64,000 nt of DNA, taken from positions 14,253,001-14,317,000 of the forward strand of contig OX940869.1 of the NCBI GenBank assembly GCA_954871525.1, read 5' to 3'. Every line of letters begins with the position of its first letter. Within the stretch, counting starts at the first letter, position 1. A program made the position numbers and the translations under genes. This document shows positions 36,837-47,874 of the stretch, piece after piece. This DNA comes from Parietaria judaica. Taxonomy: Eukaryota > Streptophyta > Magnoliopsida > Rosales > Urticaceae. The notes beneath the pieces were generated by a model that was given only the letters and a program-made list of their open reading frames with translations, had not been told where the DNA came from and searched no databases.

Positions 36837-37039
36837 TAAGACAATAGTTGAGCCGAAATTGCGAACAAGTGACATTTTGAATTTCCCTTGATAAATATAG
36901 TTTTTAAGCATGTATTGGTCATAAAGAATTTACACTCACGATTGATTTTTTTTTTTTTGCTTTATTTTAAGTTCTTAGGTTTGGGTGTTTTCTTTAGGTT
37001 TAGTATTTCTTTTTGTTTGCTCGAGGACAAACAAACGAT
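35657..37039. other. non-coding internal part of the nested element
   Basis: About 1.4 kb between protease and polypurine tract holds no coding similarity. A poly(T)-poly(G) run at 36789-36837 (about 28 T followed by about 20 G) stands out. In autonomous relatives RT and integrase would lie here. Confidence 0.7.
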
Positions 37040-37054
37040 AAGTTTGGGGGTATA

Positions 37055-38332
37055 TGATGAGTCGGTTTTATACCGATATATCGAGTACTTTCACTTTGAC
37101 TTTCATTTATCCAAGGGCCATTTAACGTGTTTCTTTTAGTGTTTTTGTTTGTTTTAGGAGTTACATAAGTGGATTGTGATTTGATTGAAGATCAAGATGA
37201 ATAGAGTCATTTGGACGAAGTTTTACATACCCGAAAATCCGAAATTAAAAATCCCAGGCAGAAACTTGGTGCCGCGGCACAGATTTTCGGTGCCCCAGCA
37301 AGAAGTTTAGAATTCACGTTGTGCCCTAGCACAGAATTTCCCGTGCCCCAGCACCACAGTTTCGCGAATTAGGTTATTTTTAGCATAATCTTAACCTAAT
37401 GAGGAGGCTATATAAGGGAATCATGAAGAGAGATTAAGTAACGAATTTTGGGAGAGAAAACATCACAAGAGGCTAGGAAACTCGAAGAACGCCATTGGAG
37501 ATCGGGTTTTGCGAAGAAGAACGGTGGAGACGAAGAGCTTGACAGATTCTCTCCATTAGTATCATCTTCTTTGCTGAATTTTCTTTCTCCATAATGTTTC
37601 ACTTTGTGATTTGTTTATGCTCTAGAGTCATCATGAGCTAAACCGTTCATAGGATTGCAATCGAAACTCACATGTAGCTTGATTTGGATTATCGTTACTT
37701 TGATTAATGACAATTGCTTTAAGTTTGTTTATTCTATCCTTTTCTTCATGCTTTTAATTGCTTGATCACAAATTAAATTGATTTGGTTTACCCTAGGAAC
37801 TTTGGAAAAAGGAAATTTGTGTTTAGCCGTAGATAGGATAACACATGATCTATGATGGAAATCTTGAGTTTATATAGGATAGGAATATACCTATGTAACA
37901 TGTGTAACTCGTTAAGAACACATGCTTGATGAATCGTTCGTAATTTAATTCACATAGGAATATGGTGACTTAGTTAAGAATGATAACTCGAATTGAATAT
38001 CGGAAGAGTTATTTTTGATGCATTAGAGGTCTTGGTTAACAACTTGTAGCAATTTAATGATCAAAGGAATGGTATGAATAATCGGGTGAAGTGTTGAGGA
38101 TTGATTGTGATCCTATATTTCCCTATTTGTCCAAAGTTTTCATTTTTAGTTTTTATTTTTCTTTAGTTATTTAATTGATTATATTTAAAATATATTTGTT
38201 TAGATAAAATTAAGGTGACATAAAACTAGTAATTAGCAAAATTAATAGTAACAATTCTCCGTGGGATCGACTTTTCTTATCATTATATTACTTTTTTTTC
38301 GATACGTATATTTGCGTAGATAATTCACAACA
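37055..38332 (+). mobile_element. 3' LTR of the nested element (1278 bp)
   Basis: Preceded by the polypurine-like AAGTTTGGGGG at 37040-37050. It is highly similar to the 5' copy with more differences in the first 60 bases. Confidence 0.9.
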
Positions 38333-38337
38333 ATATA

Positions 38338-38465
38338 CAAGAATTTCTATCCACAACACTGTTCTCAAGTACTTCGAGTTGTAAAACGAGAAAAACCGAA
38401 CCTCTTTCTTTAAAAGCAAAAGGGAGAGCTTTTGTGATTGTTGAGTGTACGAAAGGTCCTCAACA
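38338..38465 (+). mobile_element. 5' LTR of the outer element, remaining part
   Basis: It continues the interrupted LTR from CAAGAATTTCTATCC to CCTCAACA and matches 43108-43232 of the intact 3' LTR almost base for base. The following TTTGGCATCCACCGTGGGG is the likely primer-binding site. Confidence 0.88.
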
Positions 38466-38524
38466 GTTTGGCATCCACCGTGGGGCTCAGTTTTTCTCTA
38501 TCACGCGACTAGAAACTCGAGAGG

Positions 38525-39670
38525 ATGGCAAACAACGGCGAAAACAACGGCACGGAACGCGCGGAGACGCACGGAGAGTAGACAACCAACAGGAGCGCAG
38601 GAAGCAACCAAACCACCGTAGAAGAGCTTTGACAACAGCTGGAAGAGGCAGCGGCAAGAAATAAACAACTCACTGCCCTCCTGGACCACGCAGTCGCTGA
38701 GGTGAGAAGGCAGTCCCTACAAAGCTTGATCGCAGGGACGTCAGCCTTGGGAATGGAAGAGCCAGATAAGGAAACAGAAGATCGGGCACCGTCACGACTT
38801 GGCATCAGTAGAGTCCTATTTTCGTCTCCTGAAGGCACACAACCAGGAGATAACGGAAGGAGACTTGCACAGCAAGAGACCTGACGAGAAACGCCGCCGC
38901 CGCCGCCGACACCCCGCCAGAACCCGCCCGTGACAACATTCGCACCAACGGACCTAGTAGCAGAGCAGCACCAGCAGAGCGTGACGACAGCCGCAGTCGA
39001 AGCAAGGATCCAGGAGCGCGTCGACAGGGCGCTGCTCGAGTTAACGTCGAGAATGGGGTACGTGACATCGCAGATGCACAAAGAAACGAGTGCAGCCCCA
39101 TAGATCGATAGACTGATCGAGGAATCCAGGCACACACCTTTTTCCCCGCACCTCAGTAGCGTCAGAATCGACGAGATGCCAAAGATCAGACCGACCTCGT
39201 ACAAAGGAACAACGGACCCAAACGTGCACATGAAGGCTTTTCGAATCGCGACAGGACGAATAAACGCACGAGGACCGGAACGGGAGGCCATCCTGTGCCA
39301 CCTGTTCGTCGATAGCCTGCAGGGACCGGCCTTGGAGTGGTTCGCGAAGCTCCCGCCTAACTCCGTCAGCTGCTTCGACCACCTCGTCTCCCAATTCATG
39401 CGCCACTACTCGATGTACGTACAAAATGAGGTAAACATCACCGACCTTTGGCTGCTGGAGCAGGACGAGGGCGAAACTCTCCGGAAATTCATCGGGTGAT
39501 TCAAAGAGGTCATGGCTCGAGTCTTCGGGCTGGACGACAGCGTCGCCATCCAAGCTCTAAAGCACACAATGTGGTTCAAAGCATCCTTCCGGAAGGAACT
39601 AATCAAGACACGCCCGTCGACGATCGAAGACGCCCTTCACAGAGCTAATCAAGACACTCCTGCTCCTTGA
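38525..39670 (+). pseudogene. gag of the outer Tat-like element, broken and truncated
   Basis: One frame from ATG 38525 contains stops at 38579-38581, 38630-38632, 38882-38884, 39101-39103 and 39497-39499. The core (PKIRPTSYKGTTDPNVH, CHLFVDSLQGPALEWFAKL, DHLVSQFMRHY, EGETLRKFIG) is the retrotransposon gag domain seen in Tat-lineage elements. Similarity ends near 39640, where the sequence passes directly into the 3' end of the antisense ORF; the zinc knuckle and the whole pol are missing. A 13-bp repeat CTAATCAAGACAC at 39599-39611 and 39645-39657 lies at the junction. Confidence 0.85.
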
Positions 39671-41666
39671 GCTTTTTCTCAGTCGATCGCCGGAGCGAAA
39701 TCTCGGCATCGAGCTTGAAATTCGTCTCCCCCAGCAAGGCCGTCGTCGCCCTCAGCCTCGAAGTCAAATCGTTAATCTCCTCGCGAGCCCTTCGCTCATT
39801 TGAGATAGCCAACTCAAACTGGCGCTCGGCTTCAGCGAGCTTCGCCTTGAGCTCGTCTCTCTCCCTCCCGACCTCCTCCTCGGCCTTGAGTACAGAAACA
39901 AGCATGTCGTTTGCACGGGCGACGCTCTGGAGAACACCCCCGACAAAAGCAGGATAACCCTCGAGTTCATCAGGTTCCACGTTGGGGTATGTGCCGGAAG
40001 GCTCCATAGACAAACCCTTGCAAGCGTTGACTGAATAAACTTCCCAATCCTCCAAGGTCGAGTCACCGGTGGGGGTAAAGGGGAAACGGACGGTCAAGTG
40101 GGAAGAAGGGGCCGCCTGGTTGAAAACCAACGAAGGAGCCGCCTTTCCGGAGTTCGGTAAGCCGGGGGAAGGAGGGAGTCCCGAAAAGGACCCGTCGCCC
40201 TAAGGAGGCGAAGACCGAGGCCCCGGCGGAAAAATGGGAACACCAAGCGGGATCATCTCGGTTCCGACGATTACCGGCGTAGGCGAGAGCTTTGGCGGCG
40301 GTGGGAGCGAGAGCTTCGGCGGGAGCTCCGGCTGCAGAAGGCGATAGCGTCGATCTCCCCCTCCCGAGCGGGCACATCTCGCGTCTCGTCGACCCGAGAC
40401 TCGAACGGCGAAGACCGAGAAGGAGGCTCAGAATCCCGGGCCAAAGCCGAAGGCGAAGGTATCTTCGGCCGAGCAGCGGCCAAGACAAAAGAGTTAACAA
40501 AGTCGGCTCTCTCTCTCCGGGAAGAAACCAGGTCGACCTCGTTACGCCGACGGGCGGTCGGTGACGTGATTGGCCAAGATGACTCGACACCGGAAAGGTC
40601 GGCGATCTTGCCCCTCTTTGGAGCAGGGTTTTCACGTGATTCCTCGGCGGGCCGCTTGCCCGAAGCTGACCGCGCCGGAGGGGAATCGTCTTTCGGGAGG
40701 GTGTCGACGAAGTCCACCCTGGGCTTCTTCAGCTTTTTCGCCGGTCTGACCCTTACGACCGGTCGGTCTTCTGACTAGATCTCACGCGAGAACCCCGTCG
40801 GGAGAAGCGATGCGGGAGGATGACCGACGATCATCGTCTTTTGGAACACACCCGAGCGGAGTATCCTGCTGTCGGTGAAGTCCCGAGACCAGTCTCGCTT
40901 AGGATTGGCCAAAAGGGCCCGGTGCAATTCCTGGAAGCGCTCATTGTCGCCGTCAATCTTGAACTTTGGTACATCGGTGACCCACTCTAGGGGGAATTCA
41001 CCCGCACGAAGAAGTACTTGTTTTCCCAAGACCCCTCCTTGCTCGGTGTATTCAGAATGACATGTTCCCGGTGCCGATGCGCCGACATAACCCCCCCCCC
41101 CCCCCAGATTCCGGGGATTCCGGAATATATTGAAGAGACGCATAAGGTCCTCTAGGCGAAGTTCCACCCCCTCCTCGCGCTATGACCAGAGTGATGAGGA
41201 GGAGGCAGATGACGTTAGGCCCCACCTGAGTGATAGGAACCTTGAAGGCGAAGAGAAACGCCAGAATGAGGCTGGGCATCGGAAGCTGGAGGCCGATATG
41301 TCTCAAGAAAGCCTCATAGAGGCAAACGTAACCCTCCGGGGGGTTGTCGGCCAGTTCGCCGGGCTGGGGAAGGCGAGCGTATAAATTTTCCCGCGCAAAA
41401 TACTTGCGACTTATGAGAGCGAGGGAGTCAACCTTCATGATAGAAAGAGGAGATTTAGTAACGAAGATCCTTCCGGGGGCCATATTGGGGCCGGAAAAGT
41501 GAATGGTGATCGGAAAGAGAGCGAAAGGCAAGAAGAATCCGTAAAAAGGAGCAAGTGGTGGAGAAATGACGAAGGAGCCCCTTATGAGGAAGTTGGGGCA
41601 AAAGGAGAATGAAGGGACGCGAGTTGATCCAACAGACCCAATGGCAGAGGTGTTCGAAAAAAGCAA
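39645..41666 (-). pseudogene. antisense ORF of the Tat-like element (gypsy-type transposon protein family), frameshifted
   Basis: On the minus strand, open segments follow one another in shifting frames (41666-41052, 41167-40775 continuing after a TAG at 40777-40775 into 40717-40271, then 40130-39645). The N-terminal part has LPQPGELADNPPEGYVCLYE and LRHIGLQLPMPSLI, matching the plant 'putative gypsy type transposon' domain. The middle is basic and Ser/Pro-rich (KKLKKPR, PAPKRGK), and the C-terminus is a heptad-rich coiled coil (AEEEVGRERDELKAKLAEAE) ending ECLD. Tat-lineage elements such as Grande and Retand carry an antisense ORF of this sort with unknown role. A run of about 15 C at 41091-41105 marks one fragile site. 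Confidence 0.72.
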
Positions 41667-41834
41667 TGGACAGGATAAAGAGGCCGTTGCAGATCCCCAA
41701 AGGTACTCGAGTGCACACAGTACACATTAATGACAAGAGACGCTTCACATGCCCGAGGTGTGCATAGCCTGCAAAATAGGTTCCGGTGGGTCCTAGTGTA
41801 AGGAACTGTCGGAGAAAGGAAGCATCCCTAACTA

Positions 41835-42310
41835 GACGGGATCGACAGCACCGAAGGGGCGACGACGCCCATAGACAGAAACTCCCGGGGTCGATGAGTC
41901 CCAGAGTCGTCGATACCTAGGATCGACGACACCGAAGGGGCGACAACGCCCATAGACAGCAGCTCCCGGGGTCGACGGTTCCCAGAGTCGCCGACGCCTA
42001 GGATCGACGACACCGAAGGGGCGACGACGCCCATAGACAGCAACTCCAGGGGTCGACGGTTCCCAGAGTCATCAACACCTAGGATCGACGATACCGAAAG
42101 GGTGACAACGCCCACAACCGACAACTCCCAAAGTCGACAACTCCCGGAGTCGATGATTCCCAAAGTCGTCGACACCCAGGATCGACGACTCCCGGGGTCG
42201 ACGACGTCTATAGTCGACGACTCCCAGAATCGACGATTTCCAGAATCGATGATGCCTAGAGTTGACGACGCCCCGAGTCGACAACACTCCAGGGCCGACG
42301 ACACCGAGGT
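41835..42310. repeat. internal minisatellite of the outer element (~84-bp and ~30-bp units)
   Basis: Three to four copies of an ~84-bp unit (GGATCGACGACACCGAAGGG ... CCCATAGACAG ... GGGGTCGACGGTTCCCAGAG) run from 41835 to about 42110, then shorter CGACGACTCCC/GTCGACGA units. The unit shares the GTCGACGACACC word with the LTR repeats, so LTR and internal arrays probably share an origin. Confidence 0.82.
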
Positions 42311-42541
42311 TAACAGTTCCCAGAGTCGGCAAAGTATTAAGAAAGGTTCGCCAACGAAAGTTTCTGGCAAAGCCCGCCGACAAGACTCGTTGGACGGAGA
42401 ACCCACCGGAAGATGTACCCAACGAGAGACCGACAACCAGGTGTGTTAGATAAAAGGGTTTGCTTCCCAACGGAGGGGATGAGAGGTGAATCCAGTCTTA
42501 TTTTACCAAGTGTCAAACACTTGATAAAATGGGGGACTAAC

Positions 42542-43232
42542 TGTTAAGGTCGGATCCGGCAAGATCCCTCTTAACACTGAGAAGCCCTCCATTCAAGGGA
42601 GTCGACGATTCTCGAAGTCGACGGCGCCCAAAATCGACGACACCCGGAGTCGGCGACGCCCAGAGTTGACGATGCCCCGAGTCGACGACACCCCAGGGCC
42701 GACGACGTCCAGAATCGATGACCCTCAGAGTCGACGACATCCAGAACCAACGACACCCCAGAGTCGATGGCATCGATGATCGGCAACACCAGATTCGATA
42801 AAGAGGGCCGACGGCAAAAAGGGTCAAGCGGAGGTAGACAGCTAGCGATGTGAGGTGCATTTAATGAAGCCCATACCAACCTTACCAACTCCGGTTGACA
42901 GGCACTCGAGAGCAGCGCAGAGCATGGGCCAACCATGCTTTACATGGTTAACCTTACTTCCGGAAAACACTCTTAGGGCAGCGAGTGATGGGACTTGACA
43001 AGAAAGAGCGGAAAATTAGTAATAAAGGGAGAGACAATCTCTATATAAGGAAATAGAAGCCTCAGTTTAGAGGAGGATGGAGAACTGAAGAGATTATCAA
43101 TATACAAGAATTTCTATCCACAACACTGTTCTTAAGTGCTTCGAGTTGTAAAACGAGAAAAACCGAACCTCTTTCTTTATAAGCAAAAGGGAGACCTTTT
43201 GTGATTGTTGAGTGTACGAAAGGCCCTCAACA
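42542..43232 (+). mobile_element. 3' LTR of the outer element, 691 bp
   Basis: Complete TG...CA LTR, intact where the 5' copy is split, giving the pre-insertion sequence. It carries about 30 extra bases in its GTCGACGAC repeat block compared with the 5' copy. ATAAT follows at 43233-43237. Confidence 0.9.
42600..42780. repeat. GTCGACGACACCC-type minisatellite in the 3' LTR
   Basis: Counterpart of 31300-31460, with one to two additional units. Confidence 0.8.
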
Positions 43233-43237
43233 ATAAT

Positions 43238-45070
43238 ATATATTTTTTTATTTTATTAATACAGGTGAACACAAAACATAACCGAACAGTAAAATATTCT
43301 AAAAATATAATTCTAAATTTGTTTTTTAAGTTCAAAAATAGAATACACAAAAAACATAACCAAATGAACAAGATTTTTAAAATTTTAGGTAAAAATAAAT
43401 ATAATAAAATTTGTTATGTTAGGAAAGAGAAAGTAGAAAAAGTAGAAAACAATTTTTAATATGTTTTGTGTTTTCTATGCAAATTTCAAAGCCAAAAAAC
43501 AAGATTTCTAAGTAAAATAACAAAACATGTGTTCCTACCTTGTTTTCTAAATTTAGATTTAAAAAACAAAACCAAACTAATTTATTATGATCCGATATAT
43601 ATGAACTGTAAAGATTAAGAACTTTATTAAGTTTTAGTAGATACAACATAAATCAAACCCAATTGTTTAGTAAAGTGCTTATATATAATATGCAGGTGGC
43701 AATTTGGGGCCAGACACGGAACACAAAACGATTACGAGAAGATTTCAATGAATTTCGGTCTACCACAAATGGATATTGGTCCAACCACGTCGAACACGAT
43801 TAAAATGATTAGATAACGGGACCGAATTAGACACGATTAAAGAGCAAAAGGTTGCATTTATATATGTTGGCAATTGTTTTAATACTAATTATACATGAAA
43901 TCTATATTTTTATTATATTAATTACGTCGTTCCAAGGTTCAAAATGTCGTTTATGCCGATAAATCGATTGCCGTTTTCAAATATTATCGATGGATTTTCG
44001 AGGATTATCGATGGAAAACTAATAAACATGTAGCTTATCGTTACCGACACTTATCGAGGATTATCGATGGATTATCGACACTTATCGAGGGTTATCGATG
44101 AAAAACCACTAAAATAGTTTTAATAATATATTTACTAAGTTTACATATGTAAATAAAATATAGTCTCACACTCACATACATAAATACTCAAATAAAATCA
44201 TGTCATATTGTCAAATAAATGTAAATAAAATCATGTCATTGAAAGTAATTTCGCCGAAAATTGTTAAAAAGTGCAAATTTTTTTGAAAAGTACCCAATTT
44301 TTTTTATTATTTTTACACTGTTTTTACGGATAATCGATTGGTATGGAATATTTGCCGATGACTACCGATGACGATTATCAAGGATAATCGACGATTATCA
44401 AGGATAATCGTGGAAAATTCGAACATTGCGTCGTTCAATTGATGAATATAGAATATGGTTAGTTAATTTTAAAATTTTAAATAATATAATTAAATTAATT
44501 CAGTTAAATTAATTTAAAGTGAACTAAGTTATCGTTTTAAAATGGAAAACTTGACTCAATAGGGTTAAAGGGATAGACACGATAAACACGATTGGTAAAT
44601 GGGCGGGTTTGGGTCCCATCTTCTAGCACAATTAATAAATAAGGCAGGTCAGAGTTTGCATGACATAAATAAATAAATAATTTTAAAACTCGTAACGAAA
44701 TACGAATTGTCATTGCTTATATATAATTTTCGGTGGTAAAAACTAAATATCATTGTAGTTATATTTTGTAGCAGTTGATGGCGTTCCACGTGTGATGAAC
44801 CGTCACGTTGTGGACCCATCCATCTCTGATCTTCTGCTTTCTAAATAGTAAGAGAAGAGTAAAAAGATCGAGTTGCTTTATCAAAAAAAATTATAAATAC
44901 AGGTACAAGTATTTTGAAGTATATAAAATTCTAAGTTATGTTCTTAATTTTTGAAACGTAAGTTTCAAGTGACTTCTGTTGATGTACAAATTCGTTCCGT
45001 AATCAGAATGATAAGGTCATTAATTAAATTTACAGTTCATGTAATTTAAGATCAAAAGTTGTGAAATATA
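43238..45070. other. AT-rich spacer with ATCGATGG-rich patch
   Basis: The spacer is very AT-rich. Around 43960-44100 and 44325-44415 the phrase (GG)ATTATCGATGGA / CGAGGATTATCGA recurs at least eight times, partly inverted, forming a local repeat cluster and probably a decayed mobile element. No gene is visible. Confidence 0.5.
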
Positions 45071-45075
45071 ATTGA

Positions 45076-47815
45076 TGTTGGGAATAATCCCTGCAAATTA
45101 TCGTGAATTGTACCGTCGAACCGTCTGGATAACATTTAAAAAAATTATTTTAAGCGGAAAAACATGTTAACCGACCAACGGTCCGAACATCGGATAATAA
45201 CCATATTACAAGACCCGATAAATATTATGTAATTTAATATTCATAAATCATTATTAATAATCTAGTCTTTATAGGAAATAAATAGAAAGCAGTAAATGGT
45301 CGCATTTATTAGCCCAATGCATAAGGCCGTACCTCTATTGTCGACTTCCGGCTGCGCGTTCTGAACTTGGCAGGGCTCCGCCGGTGCTGAGGGAAACACC
45401 CGTGATCTTCCAAGATATTCTCCTGGTTTCCTCGTACCGAAGCGTGGGCTTCGCCGGCAGGACTCCGTCGCAAAATTTAAACTGATGGTTCTTTTTAAGC
45501 TTCCGGAGAACTAAGTCTCTTAAGCCGAACCAGAGAGAGAGATCAGAGGAAAAATTCGCAGACCCTTAAGGAGAGGGAGAGTTCGAATTTTTCTCTGGGG
45601 AATGGTGTGAAAAATGTGTAGAATGAGCTCTCTATTTATAGGCTCAGACTGTAACCGAATTAGAGAAATTCTCTCCACTAAAATTCGAATTCTATAACTA
45701 AATAGATTTAATTATTTCAATCCAATGGTCTAGATCTAATCTTATCTAAATCCAAGGGATATAATTAATTATGGATTTAATTAAATAAGAAACGACTTGG
45801 ATAAAATCAAAAACCAATCTTATCTTCTTATCTTATCAAATTCGAATATATATATATATATACATATATTTTAAAATTCTAATTTTCTAGATCCAACAGT
45901 TGAGATAATTCTTTAAACTGATCTAATGGATCAAATTAATTTAGGCTAAAATCAAATATCAAAAATTTAATAAAAAAATTAATTCGATTTTATCCTTATA
46001 AATAATTCGAAAAAAATGTATATTATATATATAATTAATTAACTTCCAATCCGACGGTAAAGATTAAATCTTAAACCGATCCAACGCATATATTTAATTA
46101 CATAAATTCGAAAAATTAAACTTGGTCACCAAGCTATTAATTTCGAATCATATCAATTATCTTAATCCAACGGTTGATATTAAATCATAACCGATCCAAT
46201 GGATTAAATTGATTTTAGGGTTTTTCTCATATACCAAAACATTTGGTACTTATGCCGTAATTATCAAAAGACCAAAGCCTATCCATTTGAATGTCACATT
46301 GTTCCACATTTCAAGGCATAATTCGATTTTTACACATATAATATATATAAATATATAATATTTATATATTAATATAAATCTATTACTTATTAATTAATTA
46401 TTAATAAGATATTAATAATGAAATTCGAATAATTAAATTATATTAATATTCTCTTATCTCAATATCACACATTCAAATTTCATGGTGTCACACCATCATT
46501 TAAATTCGTGACATGTGATTTAATTTCATAGTTTACCGAAACGATCACAAACTTAGAAATTCTCTAAATCACAAACCGTGCGCCGAAACGACTCGGTTCC
46601 AAAAGCAAAGTTTCTTAGAATTTAATTTCCAACAACTTTAATGTTGACAAAATATCCAAATTTTACTTTGTTTTGTCAGTTAATTTCGGTTACCAAGATA
46701 TGGTACTTTTGCCACGCTACTGATAAAATTATCTGATGCCCGTCACATACTTCAGTTTTATAAGTCTTGCCAAATGATTAAACATCTCAAAAAATTTCTA
46801 TCACGTACGTATCATCCGTTACGGAGCTATTCTGGGGACCATGGACCCGTATCACTTAAGCTTCAACGAACTGCTAAGGTGTTCGTCAAACCTCGGTGGT
46901 ATTCCACTATAAACCCGAGGCTGCACTCTTTAGTGATACAATATATATTATTCCCTTAGTTACAGCAGGATGTCCATTGATACAATCAAATTCGGGTTAT
47001 TGATCTTTCACTTGATGATCCACACACGAGCAGGCGGTTTCTACCGTTATGCCCCTCATTGCATTTTCATCATTGACTCAGTCAGTAATATTATGAGTAA
47101 CTCACTTATGGTTTCGATTCATAAGTTGCGCACGGGTGACTCTCACTTCTCACCACCAACAATCAAGGGAATCATCATGATTGTGAAGAGAGCTATGTGA
47201 TGCCCATGTCTATGACCAAGCTACCCTTACTGCTGACTATCATGTTTCCAAAATAATAGTGTTGGGAACAACGGTAATATATTGTGTTCTTTAACGGTTA
47301 AATCAAAGAACAATCAAACCAGCAGCTCGGACTCAAGATCACTCAGGACTTAGATCGAATATCCATTTGATCATCTACTAGTGACTCAACTCCAAGTTAT
47401 CAGTGACGGTCTTATATGATAACTTCCGGAGTTTAAGTCAGATCCAGTTTAGTATTAAGACACTTCATACTTAATTCACTTCTAGTGAGTGTGACACACA
47501 CAAAATCCAGAATAGGATTGTCTCTTAGTCACATTAACGACCTTATACGATTAATGGGCTCCCACCCAGTTAATCAGGTCACGGACATTTTAAGTTCATT
47601 TATTATGATTATTAATTCTTCCTCACATTGACTCTGTTGTGATAAAAATAACATAATTGCATCCTTTATGAACTAAGGATCAAATATTCTATTTTACTCT
47701 ACCAGAAACTATAATAAGATTAACATAATAAGCACCATCTTTTATTCAACGACTTGTCATAATCTTTTACAAATGGATAAAAAAATATCTTGTTTAAGGA
47801 CACACATGTCCAACA
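45076..47815 (-). mobile_element. solo LTR, 2740 bp, TSD ATTGA, minus orientation
   Basis: The plus strand runs from TGTTGGGAATAATCCC (45076) to CACATGTCCAACA (47815). ATTGA flanks it at 45071-45075 and 47816-47820. On the minus strand the LTR starts TGTTGGACATGTGTGTCC, has CCTATAAATAGAGAGCTC (about 45646-45629) and ends TTCCCAACA, so U3 is about 2.1 kb and R-U5 about 0.55 kb. The start resembles Copia LTRs of plants, but no coding part is left to confirm that. Short ORFs inside it are not genes. Confidence 0.85.
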
Positions 47816-47874
47816 ATTGAGTATTCACACAAGTGGGCTTATGAGATACATGGCCTCAAAACTCAATAAGCGCC

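Larger units (their letters stand above)
31784..38332 (+). mobile_element. nested Athila-like Gypsy element with gag and protease only
   Basis: The LTRs 31784-33029 and 37055-38332 both start TGATGAGTCGGTTTTATACC and end TTCACAACA. The flanks GTATA (31779-31783) and ATATA (38333-38337) match at four of five bases and lie inside the outer element's 5' LTR, which proves nesting. After the 5' LTR, GGGGCCGTTGCCGGGGA corresponds to the tRNA-Asp primer site used by Athila-type elements, with a small change. Coding capacity ends after the protease at 35656. No RT, RNase H or integrase is present, so this is a gag-only (TR-GAG-like) non-autonomous element. Confidence 0.9.
31237..43232 (+). mobile_element. 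non-autonomous Tat-like Gypsy element, interrupted by a nested insertion, TSD ATAAT
   Basis: The 5' LTR (31237-31783 plus 38338-38465) and 3' LTR (42542-43232) both start TGTTAAGGTCGGATCCGG and end CAACA. ATAAT flanks the whole unit at 31232-31236 and 43233-43237. The 5' LTR is split by another retrotransposon (31784-38332). The internal region 38466-42541 holds a primer site, a broken gag on the plus strand, an ORF on the minus strand and a minisatellite. Protease, RT, RNase H and integrase are absent, so the element depended on a relative. Confidence 0.9.

Noticed and set aside
41828..42780. Regular short repeats considered as a CRISPR-like array
   Set aside because: There are no unique spacers of constant length; the units are a degenerate minisatellite inside a plant retrotransposon.
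45076..46634. A shorter solo LTR ending at TTTCCAACA
   Set aside because: Its flanks do not match (ATTGA against ACTTT), whereas ending at 47815 gives a perfect ATTGA duplication.
46774..47200. Two short plus-strand ORFs in the 2.74-kb solo LTR
   Set aside because: They lie in LTR U3 sequence, antisense to the LTR, with no recognisable domain.
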